Below are positions 10,172 through 20,248 of a stretch of DNA of 64,000 bases, piece after piece (position 1 is the stretch's first letter; each line of letters starts with the position of its first letter). The position numbers and the translations under genes are program-made. The stretch covers positions 744,001 to 808,000 of the forward strand of contig JAPDOI010000040.1 in the NCBI GenBank assembly GCA_029168955.1. The letters are read 5' to 3'. The notes below the pieces were generated by a model. The model had not been told where the DNA came from and did no database searches. It was given only the letters and a program-made list of their open reading frames with translations. The stretch comes from Aplectana chamaeleonis. Its lineage: Eukaryota > Nematoda > Chromadorea > Rhabditida > Cosmocercidae.

Positions 10172-10267
10172 CGATCACTCTTTCATCGTCCGTTTGTGTT
10201 GTTCCAACAGTTTCAATTTTGAATTCAGTGAGAGTCTTTGCGAAAGCGCGTTGAGCAAGCGACAGCT
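10172..10267 (-). CDS. Exon of the same GRAF/oligophrenin-type RhoGAP, BAR domain part 1
   Basis: The acceptor is CTTCTTTTTTTCAG and the donor is GATCG followed by GTAAAT, giving a 96-bp exon. It reads LSLAQRAFAKTLTEF, KIETVGTTQTDDERVI, then joins with one base to the next exon. GRAF proteins have LSxAQRKFAxSLxxFKFEFIGDAxTDDE at the same place, so the match covers the whole exon. The intron to the next exon is only 67 bp (10,105-10,171), typical of nematodes. Upstream exons encoding the first BAR helix are expected at higher coordinates; I did not find them. Confidence 0.78.
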
Positions 10268-11395
10268 CTGAAAAAAAGAAGAAGTTACTCGAGCCCAGTA
10301 GGACATCAAGTAATCCAGTATGTATGTATCATGATGCCCTTTGATAATGCTCTGCGCCTCCACCTCTAAAGAATAACAGCAGCACTGAGTCAAAAGCATG
10401 ACGTCGTAGCTGACGAATACAGAAACAGTGCAGCACGGAGAAAGAGCATTAAACAAAAACACATAGAAAAGGATCGTCAGAGAAAGGTTCTCAAAAAAAA
10501 GATCCCTAAAAGTGGCGAAATGTAAAATAACAGCTGCAAGATAACTCAAATAAACTGAAATATTTGCACAAATAGCTTTCCGCTTCGAGTCTCTAGAATT
10601 TCCTTCGGCTTCATTGTAGCACATGCTTATTTACCTGGAGGCAACTGGTGCTGTTGCTACAAAATTAAAAATTGTGCGAAGTGGAAATGGAAAAAATTAC
10701 GAATTTGTGTCCAGCTTCGGCTTTCCACTTTATAAGCTACAAAGGCGAGCTTGAAAAGTGGATTTATCGAACCCACCCGACAATTATGAGTTTAAGAAAA
10801 AAATTGTATCAGTGGCTTTGGAAAATTCTCAACTTTTTCACTCCTTGAAATTAAGGTTGTACCCAACTTTGAAATTTTGCTAATCAAATTGCTCCACAAT
10901 GAAGAATAGATTGCATTTACATTTTACAAAATTTGAGCTCGACCACCTTGCATGAGTTACCCAAGGCTTCATAAACACATTTTTTAAAGTATGAACAATT
11001 TAAAAAAAATAATTGGAAGCCAGACCCATATTCAAATCCAGTAGTTCGTAGTAGAAATGGGGTTAACGCATTAATATCATCGAATTGCTGGTCAAGAAAA
11101 GTTTCATGTTGACATGGAAACATGAAAACTCTCATGAGTTAGCAAACCAATGCATTTGGGATCAGCGTTTATCGAAAGGGGTGTCATTGGGGTTGAATAG
11201 AATTGTTTATCAGCAGAATAGTAGCTCATGATTCAGTGGAATACAGACGAATACAGTGAGGAAGTAATCAAATCGAAGCACTTGTGAAAGAGGCACTCTG
11301 GAGGCAATCTCGTCCGCGCCGAGGGGCGGAGTCGGGCCCGCCCCTCTGGCTCCGCCCACAGCAGAGTGCCTGTTGTCTACCCCCCGACATAAAAG
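10268..11395. other. Probable intron of the GRAF-like gene
   Basis: No recognisable exon. A minus-strand open frame at 10,175-10,624 is hydrophobic but overlaps the real exon in another frame and is probably chance. A 22-bp stretch near 10,632-10,653 is flanked by TTGTAG and GTAAAT on the minus strand and could be a micro-exon. A small GC-rich palindrome (AGGCACTCTG...CAGAGTGCCT) occupies about 11,288-11,372. Confidence 0.4.
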
Positions 11396-11595
11396 CACAG
11401 TCCAACCTCAGAACCGTTTTCTTTTTTTTTCGCCTATCTTGAAAACGGTCCCACGCTGATACCAACGATGTCTCTGGAATCGTACAAGACCCCCTGAGAG
11501 GTCATGGCCGCATTTTTTGCGACGGGGTCGACTGCGGCGCGGTCGCGGCGCGCCCCTACTGGCGTTCGCCAGAGCACGGTTTCCGCCCACGTTCC
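11396..11595. repeat. Left arm of inverted repeat pair C
   Basis: GCACAGTCCAACCT at the outer edge and a GC-rich block (GCGACGGGGTCGACTGCGGC, then CGCCAGAGCACGGTTTCCG) recur in reverse complement at 15,655-16,102. They may be the ends of one large DNA element into which the CR1 copy and a MITE were inserted. Confidence 0.6.
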
Positions 11596-12117
11596 TTATG
11601 GTAAAAGGAAGAGTCGTGAAAGAATATTAGCATATATTCCTTTTTGAACATCAACAACTTGTACAGAGCTGTCATAAATGAAACATCTATTGGTTTCGCT
11701 CGTTTCAAGAGTATCTGCAAACGGTCGCGATGAAACGGGTCAAAGGTTTTCCTCGCCGGAACTAAAAATGCTCTCAAACCGGATGTTTCCAAATTATCTA
11801 ACCACAGAGATAGATTTTCCGAATGCTTCCGTTGAGATCGAGTGCGGATACCTCGTAGGTGCAATTAAAGGCATCTTACAAGGGCTACAGTAGTCTTGCC
11901 CATGTATGCAGTGAAGCTTTTAACTGCTCAGTACCCATCTGCAGGATCTGAACGCCACTTTCGGAGAAATCGTTAAACTTCACAGTAAACGAATGTCTGT
12001 GGTAAATAAAACCTCCTCAGACTACCTTTCATAGGATGTAAATAAAGCCTTATTAATGGCGAGCCGTCATCGAGAGTCCAAAGCGTCCCCGAAGAATGTT
12101 CGGCGTGTACGTCAAAA
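11596..12117. other. No gene recognised
   Basis: Two AATAAA motifs (near 12,005 and 12,040) and short open frames on both strands, none with recognisable similarity. Confidence 0.4.
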
Positions 12118-14640
12118 TTTCATTCATTCATTCATTCATTCAACGACTTTATTGTGGAAATAAAGAAACATACATATACACGTATGTGAATGAGATTCTT
12201 TGTTAAAGTAAAAAAAGATGCATAACAATGGAAGAATTGAGAAGGTGACAAAATATGATTTTTTTCAGAGGATTTTTTTTTACAATTCGAATGACATCTT
12301 GTCTCAAGATACATGAGCCCACCGCTTCTGGGGCAAAGAAAAGCACAACAAGCTGAAAAAACCCGTCACATTAGATTATTAGTAATACCCTTTTAATCAG
12401 AATGGACGCTCACTCGTTCCTTGTAATGACCTGAGATCGTACTTGGATAGTCTACTTCGAAAGATAGAAAAGTTTCCAGATTCAGCGATTTCTGCAGGCA
12501 AATTGTTCCAAGTTCTGACAACCCAGAACGCAAAGGAATTCAATATACTTACTGCCTTTAGAGGTGAATTTCCGTTCAAGTTGGAATCCATGTTTGCGAG
12601 AACGGACATGGTGGCGAGTAAACACGAAAAGGCTGTCAAAGCGAATGTCGCAAAAACCATGCACGATCTTATAGCACAGATGCAAATCAAATTCAGCTCT
12701 GCGATATCGTAAAGTATTAAACCCTAGCATATCCAAACGAGCTGCATAATCTGGAACTTCTCTGTTTGGCTATACTTTGGTAAACACACGTCTAGAGTAT
12801 CGCTTTTGCACATTTTCAACGATCTCATCATCTTCCACTGTGGAAGGTGACCAAACCTGAGTACAGTACTCCAGTAGGGGTCGGCAGTAAACGGTGAATG
12901 CTTTCTTGTAGTGAACAAGACAGGGATGTTTCTGGGATCTCAAAATACAGTTAGCCACCGAGGTAGCTCTTTTGGAGATTTCTCTGCAATGGGAGTTCCA
13001 GCTAAGATTCGAACTAATGAGAACACCTAGGTCCCTGATAACCTCGTGCACAGGAAGCTTCAAACCGTTTAAACGTAAGGGGCATTCATGACGAAAGTTA
13101 ATATGCAGCAAGCTGCATTTTTCTTCTGATAATTGTAGCTGCCACACTTTCGACCACTCGGCTAGTCGATCGAGGTCACATTGAAGCTTATAAAAGTCAA
13201 CTGCACGCTCATTAAGAGGCCGATAGATCTTGAGGTCGTCCGCATAGAGCTTACAAGAACTTGATAGACTATCCGGAGCGTCGTTTATGTATATAAGAAA
13301 CAACAATGGACCCAGAATACTACCCTAAGGAACACCACTGGTGATCGGGTATGGACGAGAACAGAAATTGCCAGTTTTTACACAAAATGTCCGAGATATT
13401 AAAAAAGACTTTAGCCAGTTCCAAATATCAGCGCAAATACCGTAACTTTTAGTTTAATTAACAATTTGTGATGACATACAGTGTCAAAAGCTTTTGCATA
13501 ATCTATATAGACTACATCAGTCTGGCAGTTTTCGTTAAGTGCCGAACACCAGTCATGAAACGAGGATAACAACTGGGACAATGTTGACTTGCCAGGCAGG
13601 AAACCATACTGGGCAGGATTGAGGAGCTTATTTGATGTTAGGTGGGAAAGGATACAGTCTTTGACAATAATCTCGAGGACTTTACACACCGAGGAGGTTA
13701 GACTAATAGGCCGATAGTTAGAGACCTGATTAGCTGGTGCCTTTTTAAGCAAAGGTGAGACAATTGCAGTTTTCCACGCAGTCGGTAGGGTTCCCACTGC
13801 TAGACTGTGTTTGAAGATGCGCAAGAGGGGGTAACATAATCCAACGGAGGCTCTCTTCATAAAATAAGAAGGTAAAGAATCTGGAGTAAGAGAGATTTTT
13901 TTCGCTCAATTTCTTAATTGCTGACGCAATCAATTCGCAGTCAATGGTGATGGATCGCAAATTAAGCGGGCATCGTTTGGGAAATGGAGGAGCGGTACCG
14001 TTATCCTGAACAAAAACCTTTGAAAAATAAATTGCGAAGGCCTCGCACTTTTGTTGATCATCAGCGATGATTTCACCTGACTCGCTTTTCAATGCGGAAA
14101 TACCCTTACGAGTCTCCACCCTAGTATTCATATACTTGAAAAAATTTTTACGGTTACCAGAACAAATAAGCCGTTTTTCACGGTTTTTCGCAAAGCGTTT
14201 GCATTCCCTTTCAAAGTCCTTTGCGCACTTATTGAAGGCCACCCGTCCACCCGGTTTAAAGCGATCTCGCCATAGGAAATGCTTCCTAGCAGCCAATTTT
14301 TGCAAATGCGGTGGGAAGTTTTTGGACTTATGGTCGCCTTTTTGAAGGGGGACACATTTTTCTATTACGAAGTGAACGTATGAGATAAAGGCTTCATACA
14401 TTTCATTTATGCTCAGGCAGTCCGAAAAGCATGTACCCCAGTCCATATCCAATAGATAAAGATTGACATGGTCCCGATTTGCCCTGCGGAGATCCAATTT
14501 TTTTGTTGTTTGGTTAACGTCGGATTCAAACTCAATTTTGAAGGTTATGCTACAGTGATCACTCGTGGAAAAATTCGGTTGAAGTTCCCATTCAGAGATC
14601 AAAGTGAGACGCCTTCCGCCCACTCCGTGACTCAAAGCTA
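12118..14640 (-). mobile_element. CR1-type non-LTR retrotransposon, 5'-truncated
   Basis: On the minus strand the element ends in a (GAAT)n repeat (12,121-12,145 on plus), the type of short 3' microsatellite that CR1/L2 elements carry instead of poly(A). The body encodes the end of an APE endonuclease, RT and the CR1 C-terminal region. It is truncated inside the endonuclease near 14,640. It is the only member of this clade in the window. Confidence 0.82.
12397..14635 (-). pseudogene. CR1-type endonuclease end and reverse transcriptase, frameshifted
   Basis: The reading starts with the endonuclease tail (STSDHCSITF), then a linker with a basic region (CKRFAKNREKRL). After a frameshift near 13,900 it gives RT boxes (NYRPISLTSSVCKVLE, GFLPGKSTLSQLL, YIDYAKAFDTV). 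A second shift near 13,440 and an in-frame TAG in the VPQG box near 13,325 follow. The catalytic box is KLYADDLKIY. The C-terminus near 12,490-12,690 has the CR1 pattern VVRTWNNLPAEI...FRSRL. At least two frameshifts and one stop make it inactive. Confidence 0.85.
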
Positions 14641-14895
14641 TGGAAAAAATTGAGAAACGTTCTGCATCTATACCGCAATATCCTTACAACTACAAAAAGC
14701 TCCTATCAACAGGGTCGAGCAGGACTTGAAAGCTTGCTAACGGGGGTGGTAGAAATTTTCGGAAATTTTTTCAAAGGGGGATAGTGCATTTGTGGAACGG
14801 AGAAAAGTATAATTTCTAGAAGAACGAGGTTACAGAAAATTATGAGAAATTCGTTGTACAAACCACAGGAATATAACTTAGTCAAGGTTTTTTTT
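14641..14895. other. No gene; one hAT-like terminus
   Basis: CAGGGTCGAGCAGG at about 14,709 resembles the hAT-like ends at 10 and 24,189, but no partner end was found nearby. Confidence 0.3.
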
Positions 14896-15156
14896 TCAAG
14901 CAGTGATGGAGATCGCTTGCGAAAATTTCCCGAGCAAAGTAGAAAGTTTAATTCGAAGCACTTTACATGTTAGGAGTGTGAAATATTTCAATACAATACC
15001 GTTGGGATCGTAGATTCCCTCGAATAAAAAGTTCTTATAGTCGGCCGTTAATCCGGCAAGAACCTTGCCAGCAAGCTGCTGGACCCTGCCTTTCAGCTCA
15101 AGCCCGACTATTTCGCTATTTTTGAAGCGTATTTGACCTTTTGCTTGCTTACACAA
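14896..15156 (-). CDS. Exon-like open frame of unknown function
   Basis: An 86-codon minus-strand frame whose first half has protein-like composition (SEIVGLELKGRVQQLAGKVL, then TADYKNFLFEGIYDPN), followed by a possible splice donor (AACG, then GTATTG). I do not recognise the family. It could be an exon of a host gene, an old retrocopy or chance. No neighbour supports it. Confidence 0.22.
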   Translation of the reverse strand: MCKQAKGQIRFKNSEIVGLELKGRVQQLAGKVLAGLTADYKNFLFEGIYDPNGIVLKYFTLLTCKVLRIKLSTLLGKFSQAISITA

Positions 15157-15328
15157 CGCTCACGGCTAGCAGGACATTTGACGCAAGCAAGGAACAAGTT
15201 GGTATCCAGCGCTTTTTGAATTCACTTTGATTAGCCCTTTCATTCAGTTCTCGTTCTGCCATATTGAGATTGTGACGTAATCTGTGCCGAAATTTCATGA
15301 TTCTTCATCAATACAGTTATTGCTACTA

Positions 15329-15607
15329 CTGTGCTTATCTGGGTCAAATTCCGGTCCGCAACCGCGTCTCGACACGCTTTGCGGCCGCGCGCTTTCGAGT
15401 CGGAAGAGTTTTCAGCGCCGCAGCTGCCGATCTGTTGACTCTAGAAGGGTTTTAGAAACTGAAAACTAAACAAAATTGCAGAAAACTGCATAAAAAAGTC
15501 ATATCGAGCCGGCTTTGGAGGTGGAAACTCAACTGACTCGAGCGCGTGCGGCCGCAAAGCGTGTCGAGACGCAATTGCGGACCGGAATTGGACCCGGATA
15601 AGCACAG
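15329..15607. mobile_element. TA-type MITE B, copy 1 (279 bp)
   Basis: Terminal repeats of about 55 bp begin CTGTGCTTATCTGGG and contain CGTCTCGACACGCTTTGCGG. They are flanked by TA on both sides (15327-15328 and 15608-15609). A second copy of identical length is at 56,430-56,708. The TA TSD indicates Tc1/mariner-type mobilisation. Confidence 0.88.
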
Positions 15608-15654
15608 TATACGGCACTGCTTTTCACTGACAAGTACACCGCTATGACTGAAAT

Positions 15655-16102
15655 TAAGGACGGAAACCGTGCTCTGGCGATGCACCAGTAGAAGTGCGCC
15701 GCGACCGCGCCGCAGTCGACCCCGTCGCAAAAAAATGCGGCCAGAAGTCATAGCCCCTCAAAAAATTAAACTGCTGAAGCATTGTGGACGAGTTGTCCAA
15801 GGCTTGTAACTTCAGTCATCTGCAACCGATGTGCGCAAGCCGACCTAAATAAAGAGAGAGGCTGAGATTGAAGGAAAGAACAGGGCTATTGATCGGAAGC
15901 CGCAGCTCATCTCACCGTTGTTGAGCTCGAAAGATCGTAAAAGGGGCGTGCCAAAATGGCTTCCTGATGTGGGCGCCCAAGGATCGCTTCCTCCTCTATT
16001 TCGGAGGAATCGAAAGCTCGCACTTGGCAGGTGTTATATAGGGTGGGTCTACTTCACAAGTATGTGGAAATCTCAGATTTCGTTCCTTAGGTTGGACTGT
16101 GC
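15655..16102. repeat. Right arm of inverted repeat pair C
   Basis: Reverse-complement partner of 11,396-11,595. The GC-rich block lies at 15,665-15,765 and the outer GGTTGGACTGTGC ends at 16,102. This arm holds about 300 bp absent from the left arm. Confidence 0.6.
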
Positions 16103-17237
16103 CTAGGATGACACGCCCGGTTGTTACATAATACAAGAGGAAATGATCGAACACGGCTAAATGTCAGGTTTATACCTTCTACTCTCACGCTTACAGGGTA
16201 CTGCACGAGGTACGGAGAGCGCCAATTTTACTGAGACACCTCCCCAGGAACGTGATTTGGTCAAATTTTTTACGTTTTGCTATATTCGACCTTGACAGGA
16301 TCTTTACTGTAAGCAAAGCCCCGGGTATAGCTCAGTTGAAACAATATTTCATATAAATTGGAAGGTCGAATCGGATTCTTTGTGGAAAAACTGATCATGA
16401 ACAGTATATACCCCCATACAGAATGGTCCGCTTGGTCTGTCGGCGGATCTCAGACCCCCCCCCACTTCCTCAGCTCAGACCCGTGGAGCTCCACAACCGC
16501 GTCGAATCCTGCTCGGTTAGTACACAAATGCATTAGCAAAGACGAAAACTGAATAGGTTCAAATGTGGCATTGACTCAGACACAGGGAGGGGGTCCGAAT
16601 CGGCTAATATAGGCTTTCTAATCAAATACCTCGTTTAATTGAAAGGCTGTTAAGCTGCGACATGTGCTGCTTCGAAGAGCACGTGGTCGATTCGAAGGGG
16701 CTACGTGGCGCTGATGGGCAGAAGTTTTGCAACGAGAGAGCTTCCTTCGTTGAGAACCGTAGGGGAAACCATCTCAGCGGTCAAAAATCGTCTAGGAAGT
16801 GACCCGTAGTCACCTTCCAGGAGCGGCCATGAATGGTTAGCTGCGCCCTCTATGGAATGGGCCCCCCCCCCTATATAAGTGCTCTGCCGCTGATAGACGC
16901 CTGATCATCTGTGAAGCAATTGATCGGCGTATCTAATGGGGAGCATTGTGGCAAGACTGTCGCCCAAACTGCATTACAGTCTATTCGAAAGCCTATAGAG
17001 GCCGAATCGGACCCCCCCCCCCTCAGTGTCTGAGAATCTACACAGAACATCAATGCAAGTGATAATTAAGTGCACGGTTTGGCAGGGGCTGTAGGGCATT
17101 ACAGGGTTAGGGTCTGAACATAGGTTACCCAGAGGTCTGGCGGAAAACAAGAGCGAGGCTAGAAACCATTTTATACAACTCCTCTTCCCTCGTCCTGACA
17201 CACTTCACTCGATCCCTCTCGTCTCTGACAACTTTTA
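16103..17237. other. No gene; one foldback at about 16,570-17,034
   Basis: GACTCAGACACAGGGAGG with GGTCCGAATCGG and TATAGGCTTTC at 16,572-16,625 pair inversely with 16,975-17,032, giving a foldback of about 460 bp with G/C runs in its arms. The remainder shows no coding signal. Confidence 0.5.
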
Positions 17238-17261
17238 CTCCATAGTACACTTATGTCGAGT

Positions 17262-17580
17262 CGAGTCATCGAGTCTTGGTATCGACTGAAACAGTCGACA
17301 TCGAGTCATTCGGCTACTAGATTAATCGTAATTTTGAAAAATCGGATTAGTCGAAAACTCGATTATTCGAGATTTTGAAAAATCTAGTTAGTCGAGAACT
17401 CGATTATTCGAAATTTTGAAAAATCGACTCAGTCAAAAACTCGAATATTCGAAAATTTGAAAAATCGGATTAGTCGAAGACTCGATCATTCGAAATTTTG
17501 GAATTTCGAGTTAGTCGAAGACTCGATAATTCGATAGACCCTGATAGTTGAATGAACTCGATAGTCGACTGTTTCGAGTG
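17262..17580. repeat. Left TCGA-rich tandem array of element E
   Basis: Degenerate repeats of AGTCGAAAACTCGATTATTC plus ATTTTGAAAAATC, unit near 41 bp. The array is more diverged than the right-hand one. The unit is itself partly palindromic (CGAATAATCGAG). Confidence 0.8.
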
Positions 17581-18104
17581 AAAAAAATCACCGTCAGGTA
17601 AACCCTCTGGTACCCTCTGGTTCCGAGCCAGATTCACTCTGCTCCCTCGCGCGCTTGTGCGGAGCGAGGGTAGTGACAACGAGAAACTGTGGGGAGAAGG
17701 AGACGCAGCGTACGCACGCAGATGCACGCAACGAACAGAAATAAATCATACTCGGAAACAGATGATAGTTAACCGAAACTGAGCCACCAGTTTTCGAAGA
17801 CGTAATTGCGGACCATGATGGCGGAGACTCCTCCATGAGTTTTGAAGATTTCGAAATAGACGGCTAAAAGTCGTCACTTATTAATGTTAAACTCACGCCC
17901 GGCTATTTCCACGGTTCTAGTCTCCAAGGGAGATTTTCGCTTGCTCATTTATGCTGTGATCCCTCTGAGTTGCATTCCTCCCCAATAATGAAATTTGTTC
18001 GGTTTTCGTCAGTTTTGGAATTTCGCCTTTGGAATTTACTAACGGACAATAAAAAATAAGTGTTGGTTCCGACAGTCCTACACTGACAAGGGAACACCTT
18101 TCAG

Positions 18105-18440
18105 TCTGCGTGGCCATTCCATACGAAATGTACTTTTCTAGAACTATTTTGAGCGTAGAATCCGAGTGCGCTCCTTGCAGCTGCCTAAAAGCACTCTGAA
18201 AAAAGTTATATGCGTTTTCGAAAGCTTGGCGAACAGGCAAGGGTACCCCCTCATGGAATTTTTTTGAGGTGCTCTGGAAAAAAAGTTCCGCATTTTGCTC
18301 AACACTTGTATGTAGAGGTGGTCTAAGGTGCTGAACACGAATCTGGGGTCCGTTTGTAAAAATGCTGAGGTATACTAAAGGTTGCGGTATGTGCCATGCT
18401 ATTGAGGAGGGAGAATTCATCTTAATAATTCGAAAACCGA
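18105..18440. repeat. Dispersed repeat D, copy 1 (left arm)
   Basis: About 320 bp beginning near GAAATGTACTTTTCTAGAAC and containing AGCTGCCTAAAAGCACTCTG. It recurs at 51,640-51,975 in the same orientation, inverted at 18,960-19,146, and as a short piece at 57,490-57,540. Confidence 0.75.
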
Positions 18441-18959
18441 TACCGATAAATGATTATCAAAGCTGTATTTAGCTCCCCGAATAACCCCCAGGAACAAATG
18501 CTGAGTCGAATCGCTTCCGTTCCGCGAAAGTCTGACTAAATTGCCGTATAACCACCGTAATCTACCGTAATCTGTCAGAAATCGTCAACTGGACCTTAGG
18601 TTCGCGCTAAACACTCAAAAGCACCCTTCGAAAATTAATATGAGCCACATCTATTGTATAAATCCGCAAATCTCAGAAGTCGCGTTCTGCCCTCGAAGTT
18701 TTTACATGGTGCGAAGCTTTGAACGAAGCAAGTCGTAGACAGACGTAAACAAGTAAACCCCAGATTCGCCCCAAATAACCGACCTGGGATCCAGGTCAAA
18801 TCTGGAACACTTTTATAAACAGTTTCAGAGCCCTCTATATGATATAAATAAAAGCTCAGCGCAAACTCCGTGAAAGTGGAAAACGCTGTCACTCTGTGCA
18901 AAAATCCGAAAATATGCTCTCACTTGAACTTCGAACAGGGGGTGGTTTAGGCGCTGAGC

Positions 18960-19146
18960 ACCTATTATGAGGACCGTTTCCAGATTTTCCAAAGACTAAT
19001 GCGCGTTTTGGAACGTACAAGAGGTGCAGAGTTCCGGCGAAAAGAGCCTATAACTTTTTCCAGAGTGGTTTTAGGCAGCTTCAAAGAGCGCACTTGGATT
19101 CTACGTCAAAAACTTTGGGAAAGTACACTTCAATCGGAATGGCCGG
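18960..19146. repeat. Dispersed repeat D, inverted arm
   Basis: Reverse complement of the first half of 18,105-18,440, including CAGAGTGGTTTTAGGCAGCT. The two arms make a foldback of about 1 kb inside element E. Confidence 0.7.
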
Positions 19147-19544
19147 AGCAACTAATAACAGTTCCCTCGTAAGAGCATCTTTCGCGCCGGTACCGCAATC
19201 CGCGATTGTGCCGCGCTCGTCTTCCCCCTTGTCCCGCGATCCGCCTCCGTTCCGCGAAAGTTGCCCAAACGACCCACCCGTGGTCATTCCCGTGCTCGTG
19301 CCATGATGTTATCGTGATCGTTCCCCCCCTCCGGTCCAGCGCTCTCATGCTGTGCAGATTTGGAACGCGGCGCAAAATAGGACACCGGCAACTACCTTAT
19401 AGTTCTGGGTTAATCTGATAGGCAACACTCGTTCGGGTAAAACACCGAGACGGCACGGGTGATAGAAAGCAGTACGATAAGAGGTGAGGCTGACAGAATC
19501 GCGCTACGCTCCTGGTTCAAGAAAAGTAAAGTGATTCGAGTAAA

Positions 19545-20130
19545 ACAGTCGAAATAAGGTGTTTTAGAATTTCAATTGTCGAGATTTGCAAAAAATGAGT
19601 TATCCGAAAACTTCATCATTCGATTATTCGGAAAATCGAGTCAATTCGACTACTCGATTATTCGAAATTTTGAAAAATCCCATTAGTCGAAAACTCGATA
19701 ATTCGATATTTTGAGAATTCGAGTTAGTCGAAAACTCGATTATTCAAAATTTTAAAAAGTCGAGTTAGTCGAAAACTCGATTATTCGAAATTTAGAAAAA
19801 TCGAATTAGTCGGAAACTCGATTATTCGATATTTTGAGGATTCGAGTTAGTCGAAAACTCGACTATTCAAAATTTTGAAAAGTCGAGTTAGTCGAAAACT
19901 CGATTATTCGAAATTTCGAAAAATCGAATAAGTCGAAAACTCGATTATTCGAAATTTTGAAAAATCGAGTTAGTCGAAAACTCGATTATTCGAAATTCTG
20001 AAAAATCGAGTTAGTCGAAAACTCGATTATTCGAAATTTCGAAAAATCGAATTAGTCGAAAACTCGATTATTCGAAATTTTGAAAAATCGAGTTAGTCGA
20101 AAACTCGATTATTCGAAATTTTTGTCGAGT
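19545..20130. repeat. Right 41-bp satellite array of element E
   Basis: About 14 tandem units with consensus near TCGAGTTAGTCGAAAACTCG followed by ATTATTCGAAATTTTGAAAA. Identity rises toward the right end, as expected from slippage or unequal exchange. Confidence 0.9.
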
Positions 20131-20248
20131 CGCCGAAGTATACTCCATAGCGACCAAACTATGTGACTCCGGCAAAAGAAAAATCGAAAATGTTGGTGCC
20201 TAGCCAGGGAAGGATGATCACACAAACTGGCCATTTCGAATGAAATAT

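Larger units (their letters stand above)
17246..20142. mobile_element. 2.9-kb element E with 8-bp TSD CTCCATAG and satellite-bearing ends
   Basis: CTCCATAG is repeated exactly at 17238-17245 and 20143-20150. The ends read TACACTTATG and, on the complementary strand, TATACTTCGG. Both subterminal regions carry a 41-bp-type tandem repeat (17,262-17,580 and 19,545-20,130). The centre holds a foldback of the dispersed repeat D. No transposase frame is visible. The 8-bp TSD suggests a hAT-type non-autonomous element. Confidence 0.65.

Noticed and set aside
10175..10624. Hydrophobic 149-codon frame that resembles a chemoreceptor
   Set aside because: It overlaps the GRAF-like exon in a different frame and crosses a strong splice acceptor; the exon explains the sequence better.
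11556..11893. Overlapping plus and minus frames near 11.6-11.9 kb as a gene
   Set aside because: Both strands are open over the same bases, with no recognisable motif or splice pattern.
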